Shown here one piece after another: positions 56,498 to 64,000 of a stretch of DNA of 64,000 nucleotides. The notes beneath the pieces are model-generated. The model was not told the DNA's origin. It saw nothing but the letters and a program-made list of their open reading frames with translations, and searched no databases. The DNA comes from Marinobacterium arenosum (GTDB taxonomy: Bacteria > Pseudomonadota > Gammaproteobacteria > Pseudomonadales > Balneatricaceae), in contig NZ_JAILYN010000019.1 in assembly GCF_019795155.1 (NCBI RefSeq), positions 1 to 64,000 of the forward strand, given 5' to 3'. A program made the position numbers and the translations under genes. The stretch's first letter is position 1, and the number at the start of each line of letters is the position of its first letter.

Positions 56498-58009
56498 ATG
56501 TCGAATAGGAATCGAAAATTGCCGGGAATTGACCGCCGCACCCTGCTGATGGGGATGGGCGCGACCGCATTGGGCGGCGTGGTGGGCTGCGCCCGCTGGG
56601 GCGTGCCGACGCAGGTCAGCAGCGCGTTGGCGGCGGTGGGGCCGCAGCCGGAGCTGGCCCAGCCGCCGGAGGAGGTGTCGCGGGACGGATTGCTGCGGGT
56701 GCAGATGGAGGCGAAATACGGCCGCTACGACCTGGCCGGCCGGCCGGTGATGCTGCGCAGCTTCGATGGTGGCCCGCTGGGCCGTACGCTGCGGGTTCAG
56801 GCCGGCGACCAGCTGAGACTGTCGCTACACAACCGGCTGCCGTACGATCCGCTGGAGGCTCTGTGCACCGCAGTGCCGGAGATCGGCGACAACACACCGC
56901 GCGGCTTCAATGTCACCAACATGCATGTGCACGGCCTGCACGTCTCGCCGGACAGCCCGGCCGACAACGTGCTGCTGCTGATCCGCCACGACGAGCGGCA
57001 GCACTACGTCTACGATATTCCCGAGGACCAGCCACCGGGCACCTATTTCTACCATGCCCACTTCCATGGCTCGGTGGCGCTGCAGGTGGCCAGCGGCATG
57101 GCCGGGGCGCTGATCGTCGAGGGCAAGGTGGACCGGATCCCCGAGATTCGGGCGGCCCGCGAGCAGGTGATCGTTTTCCAGACCCAGCGGTTCGACGACG
57201 ACGGCGTGTGCGAGGACTACCGGGTGCTGGCCCAGCCGGGACCGGTCTATGTCAACGGCCAGTTGCGACCGCTGATCCGCATGCAGCCGGGCGAGGTGCA
57301 GCGCTGGCGGCTGGTCAATGCCAGCCATCAGCTGAACATGGAGCTGGCACTGGGCGATCACCAGTTCACCGCGCTCTGCTATGACGGCAACCCGCTGTAC
57401 GAGACCAAGCGGGTCGATCAGGTACCGATGGTGCCGGGCAACCGTGCCGACCTGCTGGTCAAGGCCGGCAAGCCGGGCCGTTACCCGCTGGTGGTCGGCA
57501 AGGATGCCGATGGCCGCGATCTGATCGCCGCCGATATCGAGGTTCAGGGGGAGGTCCGGGAGATGCCGCTGTTCAGCGGTCGCTTGCCGGGGCGCGAAAT
57601 GCTGAAAGATATCGACGAGAAGGACGTTACCTTCGGTCGGCGGCTGGAGTTCGGCCTGGCCGGCAATATCTCCGGCAACAAGTACACCATCAACGGGCTG
57701 CCGTTTTCCTGCGAGGATCCCTGGTTGATTCCGCTGGGCGCGGTGGAGGAGTGGGAGGTCTACAACCATACCGCCGAGTCCCACCCGTTCCATATCCATG
57801 TCAACCCGTTCCAGATGTTGTCGGGTGGCAACGTGCCGCCGGGCACCTGGCTGGATACCGTCAACCTGGCGCCGTTCCAGCGGATCCGCTTCCGAACACG
57901 GTTTGAAAATTATACCGGCACCTTCGTATTCCACTGCCACAACCTGACCCATGAGGATCTCGGCATGATGCAGGCGGTCAGGGTGGTGCCGCCGGGCAGT
58001 CTGGCCTAA
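56498..58009 (+). CDS. Tat-exported multicopper oxidase
   Basis: This 503-residue three-domain multicopper oxidase oxidises a substrate or electron donor and reduces O2 to water in the periplasm. The Tat signal is DRRTLLMGMGATALGGVVGC (residues 12-31). All four copper motifs are present: NMHVHGLHVS, FYHAHFHGS, HPFHIHVNPF and FHCHNLTHEDLGMM, the last with the type-1 copper Cys and axial Met. It is spaced 14 bases after the GMC dehydrogenase gene, so it is probably co-transcribed. Laccase, CotA or a dedicated dehydrogenase-linked oxidase are all possible. Confidence 0.92.
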   Translation: MSNRNRKLPGIDRRTLLMGMGATALGGVVGCARWGVPTQVSSALAAVGPQPELAQPPEEVSRDGLLRVQMEAKYGRYDLAGRPVMLRSFDGGPLGRTLRVQAGDQLRLSLHNRLPYDPLEALCTAVPEIGDNTPRGFNVTNMHVHGLHVSPDSPADNVLLLIRHDERQHYVYDIPEDQPPGTYFYHAHFHGSVALQVASGMAGALIVEGKVDRIPEIRAAREQVIVFQTQRFDDDGVCEDYRVLAQPGPVYVNGQLRPLIRMQPGEVQRWRLVNASHQLNMELALGDHQFTALCYDGNPLYETKRVDQVPMVPGNRADLLVKAGKPGRYPLVVGKDADGRDLIAADIEVQGEVREMPLFSGRLPGREMLKDIDEKDVTFGRRLEFGLAGNISGNKYTINGLPFSCEDPWLIPLGAVEEWEVYNHTAESHPFHIHVNPFQMLSGGNVPPGTWLDTVNLAPFQRIRFRTRFENYTGTFVFHCHNLTHEDLGMMQAVRVVPPGSLA

Positions 58010-58042
58010 GCGCCAACCGGCTACGGGAGTTCAGCAGTTATT

Positions 58043-61000
58043 ATGAGCCAGCCGAAATCTTCGCCTTCACCCCAGAGCGGCAGAGCCTTGACCGGGTTGC
58101 CGCAGCTGTCGGACAGCCGCAGCGTCGGTTTTCGGTTGATCCTGGCCTTCGTCGGCGTGTTCAGTCTGAGCCTGCTGTCGATGGCGGCGGTGCTCTATGC
58201 ACTGTTCGAGCAGTACCAGGGCTTCAAGGAGCTGTCGGGCACCCATTTCGATCGCGCGATGACCGCCGCCGAGCTGACCCGGGATGCCGAGGTGATCGCC
58301 GCCGAGGTGTTCGAGAGCATGCTGGGGGTGGATCGCAGCCTGGCCGATGAAAGTCAGGTCGATGCCGACCTGATGCGGATCTACGACAGCGTGCTGGCCC
58401 GTCTGCAGCAGGGCGAGGCCGGTCGTGATGTGCGGCTGGCCGGTGCCGAGCGTTGGCAGGGGGAGTATTTTGACAGCGTCGCACAGCTGCGCCGGCGGAT
58501 CTACGAAGAGCGCCAGCTGAAGGAGCGGCGCCTGAAGGTGCCCGATCTGCTGTACCAGCAGTCGCAGAGCTGGGAACAGCTGGCCGCAGCGGCGGGTGAT
58601 CCAGTGCGGGCCGTTGCCGGCCATGCCCTGGCGGCGTTGGGGTATGCGGCGACGGCATTGAGCAGCGAACGGCCCGGGCAGCTGTACCGGCTGCGTCAGG
58701 CGGCGGAAACCAATTTGCGCGAGCTGCGCCAGGCTGCGCGGCAGAACCCGGCCCTGGACGCCCGGCGGGTGGCGTTGGAGACGCTGGTGACGCGGGTGTT
58801 CAACGAACGCGAGCCGAGCCTGCAGAGCCAGCGGGCGACTTTGTCCACCGCCCGTCAGACCCGGGTGCTGGCGCAAAAGCTGACCGGCAGTACCTACAAC
58901 TACTACCTGGACCTGAAAAATTCTGCGCAGCAGGCGACTCTGCGTCATGAGGAGATCGCCAAGACCACCATGACGGCGGTGGCGCTGATTGCCGCGGTGA
59001 TGCTGGTATTCACCCTGCTGGGGGTGTTCTATATCGGTCGCCGTATCGTGCGCCGACTCAATGCCCTGAACCAGTCGATGATGGCCCATGTGGCCGGTGA
59101 TACGGTTCGTATCCCGACCAGCGGCCGCGACGAAATCGCCACCATGGGGCACTCCTTCGCGGTGTTCGTCGATGCCCGCGACAAGGCGGAGCAGGCGCTT
59201 GACCAGGCTCGCCAGGAGGCGGAGCAGGCCAACCGGGCCAAGAGCGAGTTCCTGGCCAATATGAGTCATGAGATCCGTACTCCGTTGAACGCCATTATCG
59301 GCTTCGGCAACCTGGCCGAACAGACCGAGCTGGACGCGGTGCAGCGCAGCTATCTGCAGAAGATCCACAACTCGGCCCGTCACCTGTTGCGGGTGATCGA
59401 CGATATTCTCGACTTCTCGAAGATCGAGGCCGGCAAGTTGGAGCTGGAGCAGGTGCCGTTCAGCCTCACCGAGGTGATGGATACGGTCACCGATATCCTG
59501 GTCGGCAGCGCCCATGACAAGGGGCTGGAGGTGGTGGTCAACCTGCCGCCGCAGATCCCGCGGGCGTTGATCGGCGATCCGTTGCGGCTGGGCCAGGTAC
59601 TGGTCAACCTGGCCGGCAACGCGGTCAAGTTCACCGAGCAGGGTTATGTGCGGATCGTGATTTCACTGTGTGAGCGCCGGCGTGACCGGGTGGAGCTGGC
59701 CTTCGATGTGATCGACAGCGGCATCGGCATGGACGAGGAACAGCTGTCGCGGCTGTTCCAGCAGTTCCAGCAGGCTGATAGCTCGATCACCCGCCGTTTC
59801 GGCGGCACCGGGCTGGGGCTGGCGATCTGCAAGACCCTGGTTGGCCTGATGGGCGGCCAGATCTCGGTGCAGAGCCAGCTGGGCCAGGGCAGTAGCTTCA
59901 GTTTCCGGGTGCCGTTCGACTGTCAGCCGAACGACTGCCAGCCGGACTTCCGGGTGCCGGAAGCGCTGCGCCGCTGTCGGATCCTGGTGGCGGATTCCCA
60001 GCCGCTGACCCGGGCTTCCTGCTGCGAGCAGTTGAGCTCGTTGGGATTGGATAACCATGCGGTCGCCAGCGGCCGGCAGTTGCTTGCTGAGTTGCGGGCC
60101 GGCGCAGACGGTGAACGGCCCGGCTATGACCTGGTGCTGCTCGATGAAGGGATCGGCGAGCCCGACTTCCAGCAGACCCTGGCTCAGCTGCAAGCCGGGC
60201 CGGCCGCCGGTGGCGAACTGCGGATTCTGGTGATGACCAGCCATAACGTACGCAGCGTGGCGGCCGAGGGAGTGGCGGCGGTGCTCAATAAGCCGATCCG
60301 CGCCTCGCAGCTGTTCGATACGCTGTTGGAGCTCTGTGGCGTCGAACCCGGCCAGGAGATGGCTATGCCCTTGTTGGACCCGGCCCAGCGGGCCGCCCTG
60401 TATGGCCTGCGGGTGCTGCTGGTGGATGACCAGCCGCTGAACCAGGAGATCGCCGCCCGGCTGTTGCGCAGCCAGGGGGTCGAGGTGGAACTGGCTGATC
60501 ATGGTCGTCAGGCGGTGGAACGGATCGAACAGGCCGGTGATGGCTATTTCGACCTGGTGCTGATGGACCTGCAGATGCCGGAGATGGACGGCCATCAGGC
60601 GTCGCGCCAGATTCGACGGCGCTACAGTGCAGAACAGCTGCCGATTATCGCGATGACCGCTCATGCCATGGCCTCCCAGCGCCAGGAATGTCTGGACAGC
60701 GGCATGAACGATCACCTGAGCAAGCCGATCGACCTGGCACAGCTATGGCAAACGCTGCTGCACTGGACCCGGCCGCGCCACGAGGTTGTCAAGCGGAGTG
60801 TTATAGCGGAGCCATTGTCGGATACGCTGGAAAACGAGTCGGTGGTGCTGCCGGCGCAGTTGGCGGGCTTTGATCTGGCGGAGGGGCTGGCCCGGATGGG
60901 CGGTGACCGGGCCTTCTACCGCAAGATGCTGCTGGAATTTCCGCCATGGGCGCAGCAGAATAACCAGCGGCTGCGCGCCGCCATGGCCAGTGACGATCTG

Positions 61001-61474
61001 GTCGAAGCGGAACACGCCGCCCACAGCCTGGTTGGCACCGCCGCGTCGATTGCCGCCAATGAGCTGGCAGCCGGTGCGCGTGAACTGGAACGGGCACTGG
61101 AGCAGCGGAATGGCGCGCTGAGCGAGCGGCGACTGGCCGAGGTCGAGGCCGAACTGGAGCGGGTGTCGACCTCCCTGGCCAGCCTGCGTGCGCAGCAGCC
61201 CCCGCTTGATGAACAGCAATGCCCGACCGCGGCGCCTGCGCAGGAGCCGGGGCCGCGGATCGAAACCGAGCTGCGCCAGCTGATTCGGCTGTTGTCGAAT
61301 AATGATCTGGATGCGCATGCCAGTTATCAGCGGCTTTGCAGCCGCTATACCGACCGGCCGCTGCCGGAAGCGCTGTCCCGGCTGGCGCCGCAGCTGGATG
61401 ACTTGGCGTTCGATGAAGCCCGGTTGGCGTTGCAGGCGTGGCTGGCCCGACTGGAACAGGCGCATGATGAGTAA
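58043..61474 (+). CDS. hybrid sensor histidine kinase (HAMP-HK-REC-REC-Hpt)
   Basis: This 1143-residue membrane kinase has spans near 30-55 and 312-335 around a helical periplasmic sensor of TorS type. HAMP follows (about 336-390), then HisKA with phospho-acceptor His409 (NMSHEIRTPLNA), ATPase with N-box LVNLAGNAVKFTE, DSGIGM and GGTGLGLAI, a first receiver (about 640-765), a second receiver with Asp842 (LVLMDLQMPEMDG), and a C-terminal Hpt with His994 (AAHSLVGTAASIA). The canonical Hpt motif HxLKG is HSLVG here. It starts 34 bases after the oxidase gene and is followed six bases later by a receiver-GGDEF gene, a likely phosphorelay partner. Confidence 0.93.
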   Translation: MSQPKSSPSPQSGRALTGLPQLSDSRSVGFRLILAFVGVFSLSLLSMAAVLYALFEQYQGFKELSGTHFDRAMTAAELTRDAEVIAAEVFESMLGVDRSLADESQVDADLMRIYDSVLARLQQGEAGRDVRLAGAERWQGEYFDSVAQLRRRIYEERQLKERRLKVPDLLYQQSQSWEQLAAAAGDPVRAVAGHALAALGYAATALSSERPGQLYRLRQAAETNLRELRQAARQNPALDARRVALETLVTRVFNEREPSLQSQRATLSTARQTRVLAQKLTGSTYNYYLDLKNSAQQATLRHEEIAKTTMTAVALIAAVMLVFTLLGVFYIGRRIVRRLNALNQSMMAHVAGDTVRIPTSGRDEIATMGHSFAVFVDARDKAEQALDQARQEAEQANRAKSEFLANMSHEIRTPLNAIIGFGNLAEQTELDAVQRSYLQKIHNSARHLLRVIDDILDFSKIEAGKLELEQVPFSLTEVMDTVTDILVGSAHDKGLEVVVNLPPQIPRALIGDPLRLGQVLVNLAGNAVKFTEQGYVRIVISLCERRRDRVELAFDVIDSGIGMDEEQLSRLFQQFQQADSSITRRFGGTGLGLAICKTLVGLMGGQISVQSQLGQGSSFSFRVPFDCQPNDCQPDFRVPEALRRCRILVADSQPLTRASCCEQLSSLGLDNHAVASGRQLLAELRAGADGERPGYDLVLLDEGIGEPDFQQTLAQLQAGPAAGGELRILVMTSHNVRSVAAEGVAAVLNKPIRASQLFDTLLELCGVEPGQEMAMPLLDPAQRAALYGLRVLLVDDQPLNQEIAARLLRSQGVEVELADHGRQAVERIEQAGDGYFDLVLMDLQMPEMDGHQASRQIRRRYSAEQLPIIAMTAHAMASQRQECLDSGMNDHLSKPIDLAQLWQTLLHWTRPRHEVVKRSVIAEPLSDTLENESVVLPAQLAGFDLAEGLARMGGDRAFYRKMLLEFPPWAQQNNQRLRAAMASDDLVEAEHAAHSLVGTAASIAANELAAGARELERALEQRNGALSERRLAEVEAELERVSTSLASLRAQQPPLDEQQCPTAAPAQEPGPRIETELRQLIRLLSNNDLDAHASYQRLCSRYTDRPLPEALSRLAPQLDDLAFDEARLALQAWLARLEQAHDE

Positions 61475-61480
61475 GGTGCG

Positions 61481-62419
61481 ATGAGTAAGCGGCAAACCAT
61501 TCTGCTGGTGGATGATGAGACCCGCCACCTGAAAGTGCTGGTCAAGGCGTTCCTGAATGACTACCGGGTGCTGTTCGCCCGCAGCGGGGATGAGGCGCTG
61601 CAGTTGGTACAGCAGGAGGCGCCGGACCTGATCATCCTGGACGTGATGATGCCGGGCATGGACGGTTACCAGCTGTTCGGCCTGCTGCAGCAGGACCAGG
61701 CGCTGCGTCAGGTACCGGTGATCTTCCTGACCGGTCGCGATGGCGAGGCGGATGAGCGACGAGGCCTGGAGATGGGGGCGGTGGACTATTGGACCAAACC
61801 GGTCAGCATCGATATTGCCCGCATCCGGGCCCGCAATCACCTTGAGCTGAAGCGTCACCGCGACCTGCTGGCCAAACTGGCGATTACCGACTCGCTGTGT
61901 GATATCGCCAACCGGCGCGGCTTCGAGGATTACCTGGCGCGCGAGTGGCACCGTGCGGCCCGTACCGGCCGGCCGGTGTCGCTGCTGATGATCGATATCG
62001 ATTATTTCAAGGCGTTTAATGACCATTACGGCCACCCGGCCGGCGATCAGTGTCTACGCCAGGTGGCGGCGCTGATCGACAAGACGTTGAGCCGGCCGGC
62101 CGACTTGGCGGCGCGCTACGGTGGTGAGGAGTTCGTCTGCGTGTTGCCGGAGACGCCGGAAGCCGGCGCCCGGGTGCTGGCGCAGAAACTGCGCCAGGCG
62201 GTTGCCGACAGCGGCATGGTGCATGGCCACTCGCCGCTTGGTAACCGGCTGACCATCAGCTTGGGCGCAGCGACCCTGCAGCCAGATGAGGCCGGCGATC
62301 CGGCCGAACTGGTCGAGCTTGCCGACCAGGCGCTCTACGACGCCAAGAATGGCGGCCGCGACCGGGTGGTGGTGGCCGGCATGGTGCTGACCACGTTGGC
62401 CAAGGCTGAATCCGGCTGA
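61481..62419 (+). CDS. response regulator with GGDEF diguanylate cyclase domain
   Basis: This 312-residue protein has a receiver domain (about 5-125; LVDDETR acidic pair, LIILDVMMPGMDG with the phosphoacceptor near Asp56, and WTKPV Lys) and a diguanylate cyclase domain (about 130-305) with the active signature RYGGEEFVCVL near 213. An I-site RxxD (RPAD) is five residues upstream, so product inhibition is likely. It starts six bases after the hybrid kinase stop, making a phosphorelay that ends in c-di-GMP synthesis very likely. Confidence 0.94.
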   Translation: MSKRQTILLVDDETRHLKVLVKAFLNDYRVLFARSGDEALQLVQQEAPDLIILDVMMPGMDGYQLFGLLQQDQALRQVPVIFLTGRDGEADERRGLEMGAVDYWTKPVSIDIARIRARNHLELKRHRDLLAKLAITDSLCDIANRRGFEDYLAREWHRAARTGRPVSLLMIDIDYFKAFNDHYGHPAGDQCLRQVAALIDKTLSRPADLAARYGGEEFVCVLPETPEAGARVLAQKLRQAVADSGMVHGHSPLGNRLTISLGAATLQPDEAGDPAELVELADQALYDAKNGGRDRVVVAGMVLTTLAKAESG

Positions 62420-62514
62420 TACCGCGCGGCGATGGCTGCCGTCGCTACCCTAGTCGTTTACACTGGCCCCCTTTATCCCAGCTATCTCAACCGATCTCTG
62501 TCCTGCGAGGGGCG

Positions 62515-62940
62515 ATGAACTGGCTCTTTCCCGAACACAAGCGCGAACTGCCGGCCAGCCGGGCGATCAGTGTCGGCCTGCGCAGCCTGCACCTGGTCGG
62601 CATCAGCGGCCTGGCGGGCGGCTACCTGTACCAGCTGCCGCTGGCGCAGTGGTGGCCGTTTCTCTGGCTGGCGTTGGCCAGTGGCCTGCTGATGCTGCTC
62701 AAGGAGCTCTATCAGGACGGTATCTGGTTGCTGCAGCTACGCGGCCAGGCGGTGCTGCTGAAAGTGGCGCTACTGGCCTTGTCCGGCAGCTGGTACGGCG
62801 GTACCGAACGTTGGGTATATATCCTGGTGATTCTGTTGTCCGGTGTGATTGCCCATGCGCCCGGTAAAGTGCGGTACTATTCCTGCTGGCACCGCTGTGT
62901 GCTGACCCGTGAGGTCTGGCAGAGCAAACGGGGCCGATAG
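62515..62940 (+). CDS. small hypothetical membrane protein
   Basis: This 141-residue protein has about three or four predicted spans (residues 30-50, 50-65, 78-95, 95-115) and a charged tail ending VWQSKRGR. It begins MNWLFPEHKRELPASRAISV after a GAGGGG ribosome-binding site. I do not recognise a family. It sits between the receiver-GGDEF gene and ung, both co-directional, and it may have its own promoter in the 95-base gap upstream. Confidence 0.65.
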   Translation: MNWLFPEHKRELPASRAISVGLRSLHLVGISGLAGGYLYQLPLAQWWPFLWLALASGLLMLLKELYQDGIWLLQLRGQAVLLKVALLALSGSWYGGTERWVYILVILLSGVIAHAPGKVRYYSCWHRCVLTREVWQSKRGR

Positions 62941-62973
62941 AGCGCGCAACAATCAAATCGAGGAGTTGGAGTG

Positions 62974-63696
62974 ATGGCACTGGATGCGGCGCCGAGCTGG
63001 CAGCCGAGTCTGGCCGCGGAGCTGGACGCCCCCTATATGCAGCAGCTGAAGCAGTTCCTGCGTAACGAGAAAGATAACCGCAAGGTGATCTACCCCCATT
63101 CGTCGCAGTGGTTCCATGCGCTGGAAGCCACTCCGCTGGACCAGGTCAAGGTGGTGATTCTCGGCCAGGACCCCTACCACCAGCCCAACCAGGCACACGG
63201 GCTCTGTTTCTCGGTGCGGCCGGGGGTGCGGATTCCGCCGTCGCTGGTCAACATCTACAAGGAGCTGCAGAGCGATCTGGGTATCGAGCCGGTCGGCCAT
63301 GGCTACCTGGAGAGCTGGGCCTGTCAGGGGGTGCTGCTGCTCAACGCGGTGCTGACCGTCGAGCATAGCAGCGCTAATTCGCATCAGGGCAAGGGTTGGG
63401 AACAGTTCACCGACAAGGTGATCGCCACCGTCAACGAACAGTGTGAGCACGTGGTGTTCATGCTCTGGGGCAGTTACGCCCAGAAGAAGGGCGCCCATAT
63501 CGATCGCCAGCGCCACTTGGTATTGAAGGCACCCCATCCGTCGCCGCTGTCGGCCCACCGCGGTTTCTTTGGTTGCCGTCATTTCAGCCAGGCCAACGCC
63601 TACCTGCAGCAGCATGGCCGCACACCGATCGACTGGCAGCTGCCGGCGGTGCCGGATAGCGCCGACCTCGAGCAGGCCATCGCGAGCGGGAATTGA
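62974..63696 (+). CDS. ung: uracil-DNA glycosylase
   Basis: This 240-residue family-1 enzyme removes uracil from DNA. The catalytic loop is [18 protein letters not shown] (with the water-activating Asp), [10 protein letters not shown] follows, and the [13 protein letters not shown] loop carries the catalytic His. ATG 62974 has AGGAG eight bases upstream; a GTG one codon earlier is in frame but less likely. Length is normal for the family. Confidence 0.96.
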   Translation: MALDAAPSWQPSLAAELDAPYMQQLKQFLRNEKDNRKVIYPHSSQWFHALEATPLDQVKVVILGQDPYHQPNQAHGLCFSVRPGVRIPPSLVNIYKELQSDLGIEPVGHGYLESWACQGVLLLNAVLTVEHSSANSHQGKGWEQFTDKVIATVNEQCEHVVFMLWGSYAQKKGAHIDRQRHLVLKAPHPSPLSAHRGFFGCRHFSQANAYLQQHGRTPIDWQLPAVPDSADLEQAIASGN

Positions 63697-63760
63697 GCGC
63701 CCGGTTATAACATGGCTCTTCGCGGCTGTATGAGAAATGCTTCAAACCTGTTGAGGAAGC

Positions 63761-63837
63761 CTTAAGCGCCAAGCTTAAGCTACACGCAGCCCGCTGCTAC
63801 AGGGGCGAGTTTCGTAGCAGCCCGCTCCGCGAGCGAC
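63761..63837. repeat. hairpins and REP-like palindrome downstream of ung
   Basis: CTTAAGC (63761-63767) pairs with GCTTAAG (63773-63779). The REP-like GTAGCAGCCCGCTCCGCGAG begins at 63814 and contains CGCTC/GAGCG around a CGC loop, ending GCGAC at 63837, similar in layout to the palindromes at 2915 and 17456. The final 160 bases to 64000 show no gene. Confidence 0.6.
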
Positions 63838-64000
63838 ACTTGCGGACTACGCCGCCCCAGTCGCGGTCGGTACCCAAAGGGCATGCCAAGTCAGCTGCTA
63901 CGGGAGTCATGCTTGGAACGCTCAGAGTCGACCTAGAGTCGGCATAGATAGTGAGGCTGACCAGGGGCCAGCGGCAAGTTTACGACTGAGGTCGGCGTTT

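Noticed and set aside
58067-59515. 482-codon minus-strand frame opposite the hybrid kinase
   Set aside because: It is antisense to conserved kinase motifs and is compositionally a shadow.

Overview
The window looks like a chromosomal segment of a GC-rich gammaproteobacterium, probably free-living and marine or pseudomonad-like. This rests on the gene content (RlmG, DegQ-type protease, RutR-like regulator, AapJ-like binding protein, many GGDEF/EAL proteins), the GTAGGAG-type REP palindromes and RpoH-type heat-shock promoters. No genus can be named from sequence alone. No tRNA, rRNA or CRISPR array was seen. Coding is dense, and most long antisense reading frames are GC-driven shadows.

Layout: (1) 1-121 is the 3' end of a group II intron (domains V and VI) whose body lies outside the window. 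(2) 197-8697 holds a ChaN-like protein, an AraC regulator, a YciA-like thioesterase, a cyclopropane-fatty-acid synthase, then a DUF3100 membrane protein with a small membrane partner, an M20 aminoacylase and a LysR regulator. (3) 8724-17161 holds two c-di-GMP proteins, a family-3 solute-binding protein, and a divergent MFS/LysR pair. (4) 17252-31752 is the most notable block: a minus-strand operon cofG-cofH-cofD-cofC-cofE-npdG-LLM oxidoreductase that makes, reduces and probably uses coenzyme F420; a TetR/RutR-like regulator; and a plus-strand operon for an M20 carbamoylase, an NCS1 permease and a dihydropyrimidinase. Very similar 16-bp palindromes (TTTACC-N4-GGTAAA) precede both operons. A structured 3'UTR or small RNA with a strong terminator follows the F420 operon, and a GNAT-nitrilase fusion gene lies convergently beyond the dihydropyrimidinase.

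(5) 31915-36765 is a stress block: a small unknown protein, a groES-groEL pair whose GroEL lacks the Gly-Met tail, an ATP-grasp protein and an Hsp20. RpoH-like promoters precede groES and hsp20. (6) 37156-41942 is a Gld-like ABC operon, with the permease fused to a GldG-type domain. (7) 42018-49403 holds a Do-family protease, two more GGDEF/EAL proteins and a double-receiver-like protein. (8) 49622-52726 holds rlmG and two tandem EamA transporters. (9) 52994-62419 is a putative periplasmic redox unit (binding protein, sorbitol-dehydrogenase-type small subunit, GMC flavoprotein with a likely 3Fe-4S motif, multicopper oxidase), followed by a hybrid histidine kinase and a receiver-GGDEF protein. 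(10) A small membrane protein, ung and REP-like palindromes close the window.

The main hypothesis is an F420-dependent reductive pyrimidine (or hydantoin) degradation pathway. NCS1 imports the base, the F420-dependent LLM enzyme takes the place of the missing dihydropyrimidine dehydrogenase, NpdG supplies F420H2 from NADPH, the dihydropyrimidinase and carbamoylase finish degradation, and the RutR-like protein controls both operons. The gene families and operator repeats can be seen in the sequence; the reaction of the LLM enzyme is inferred.
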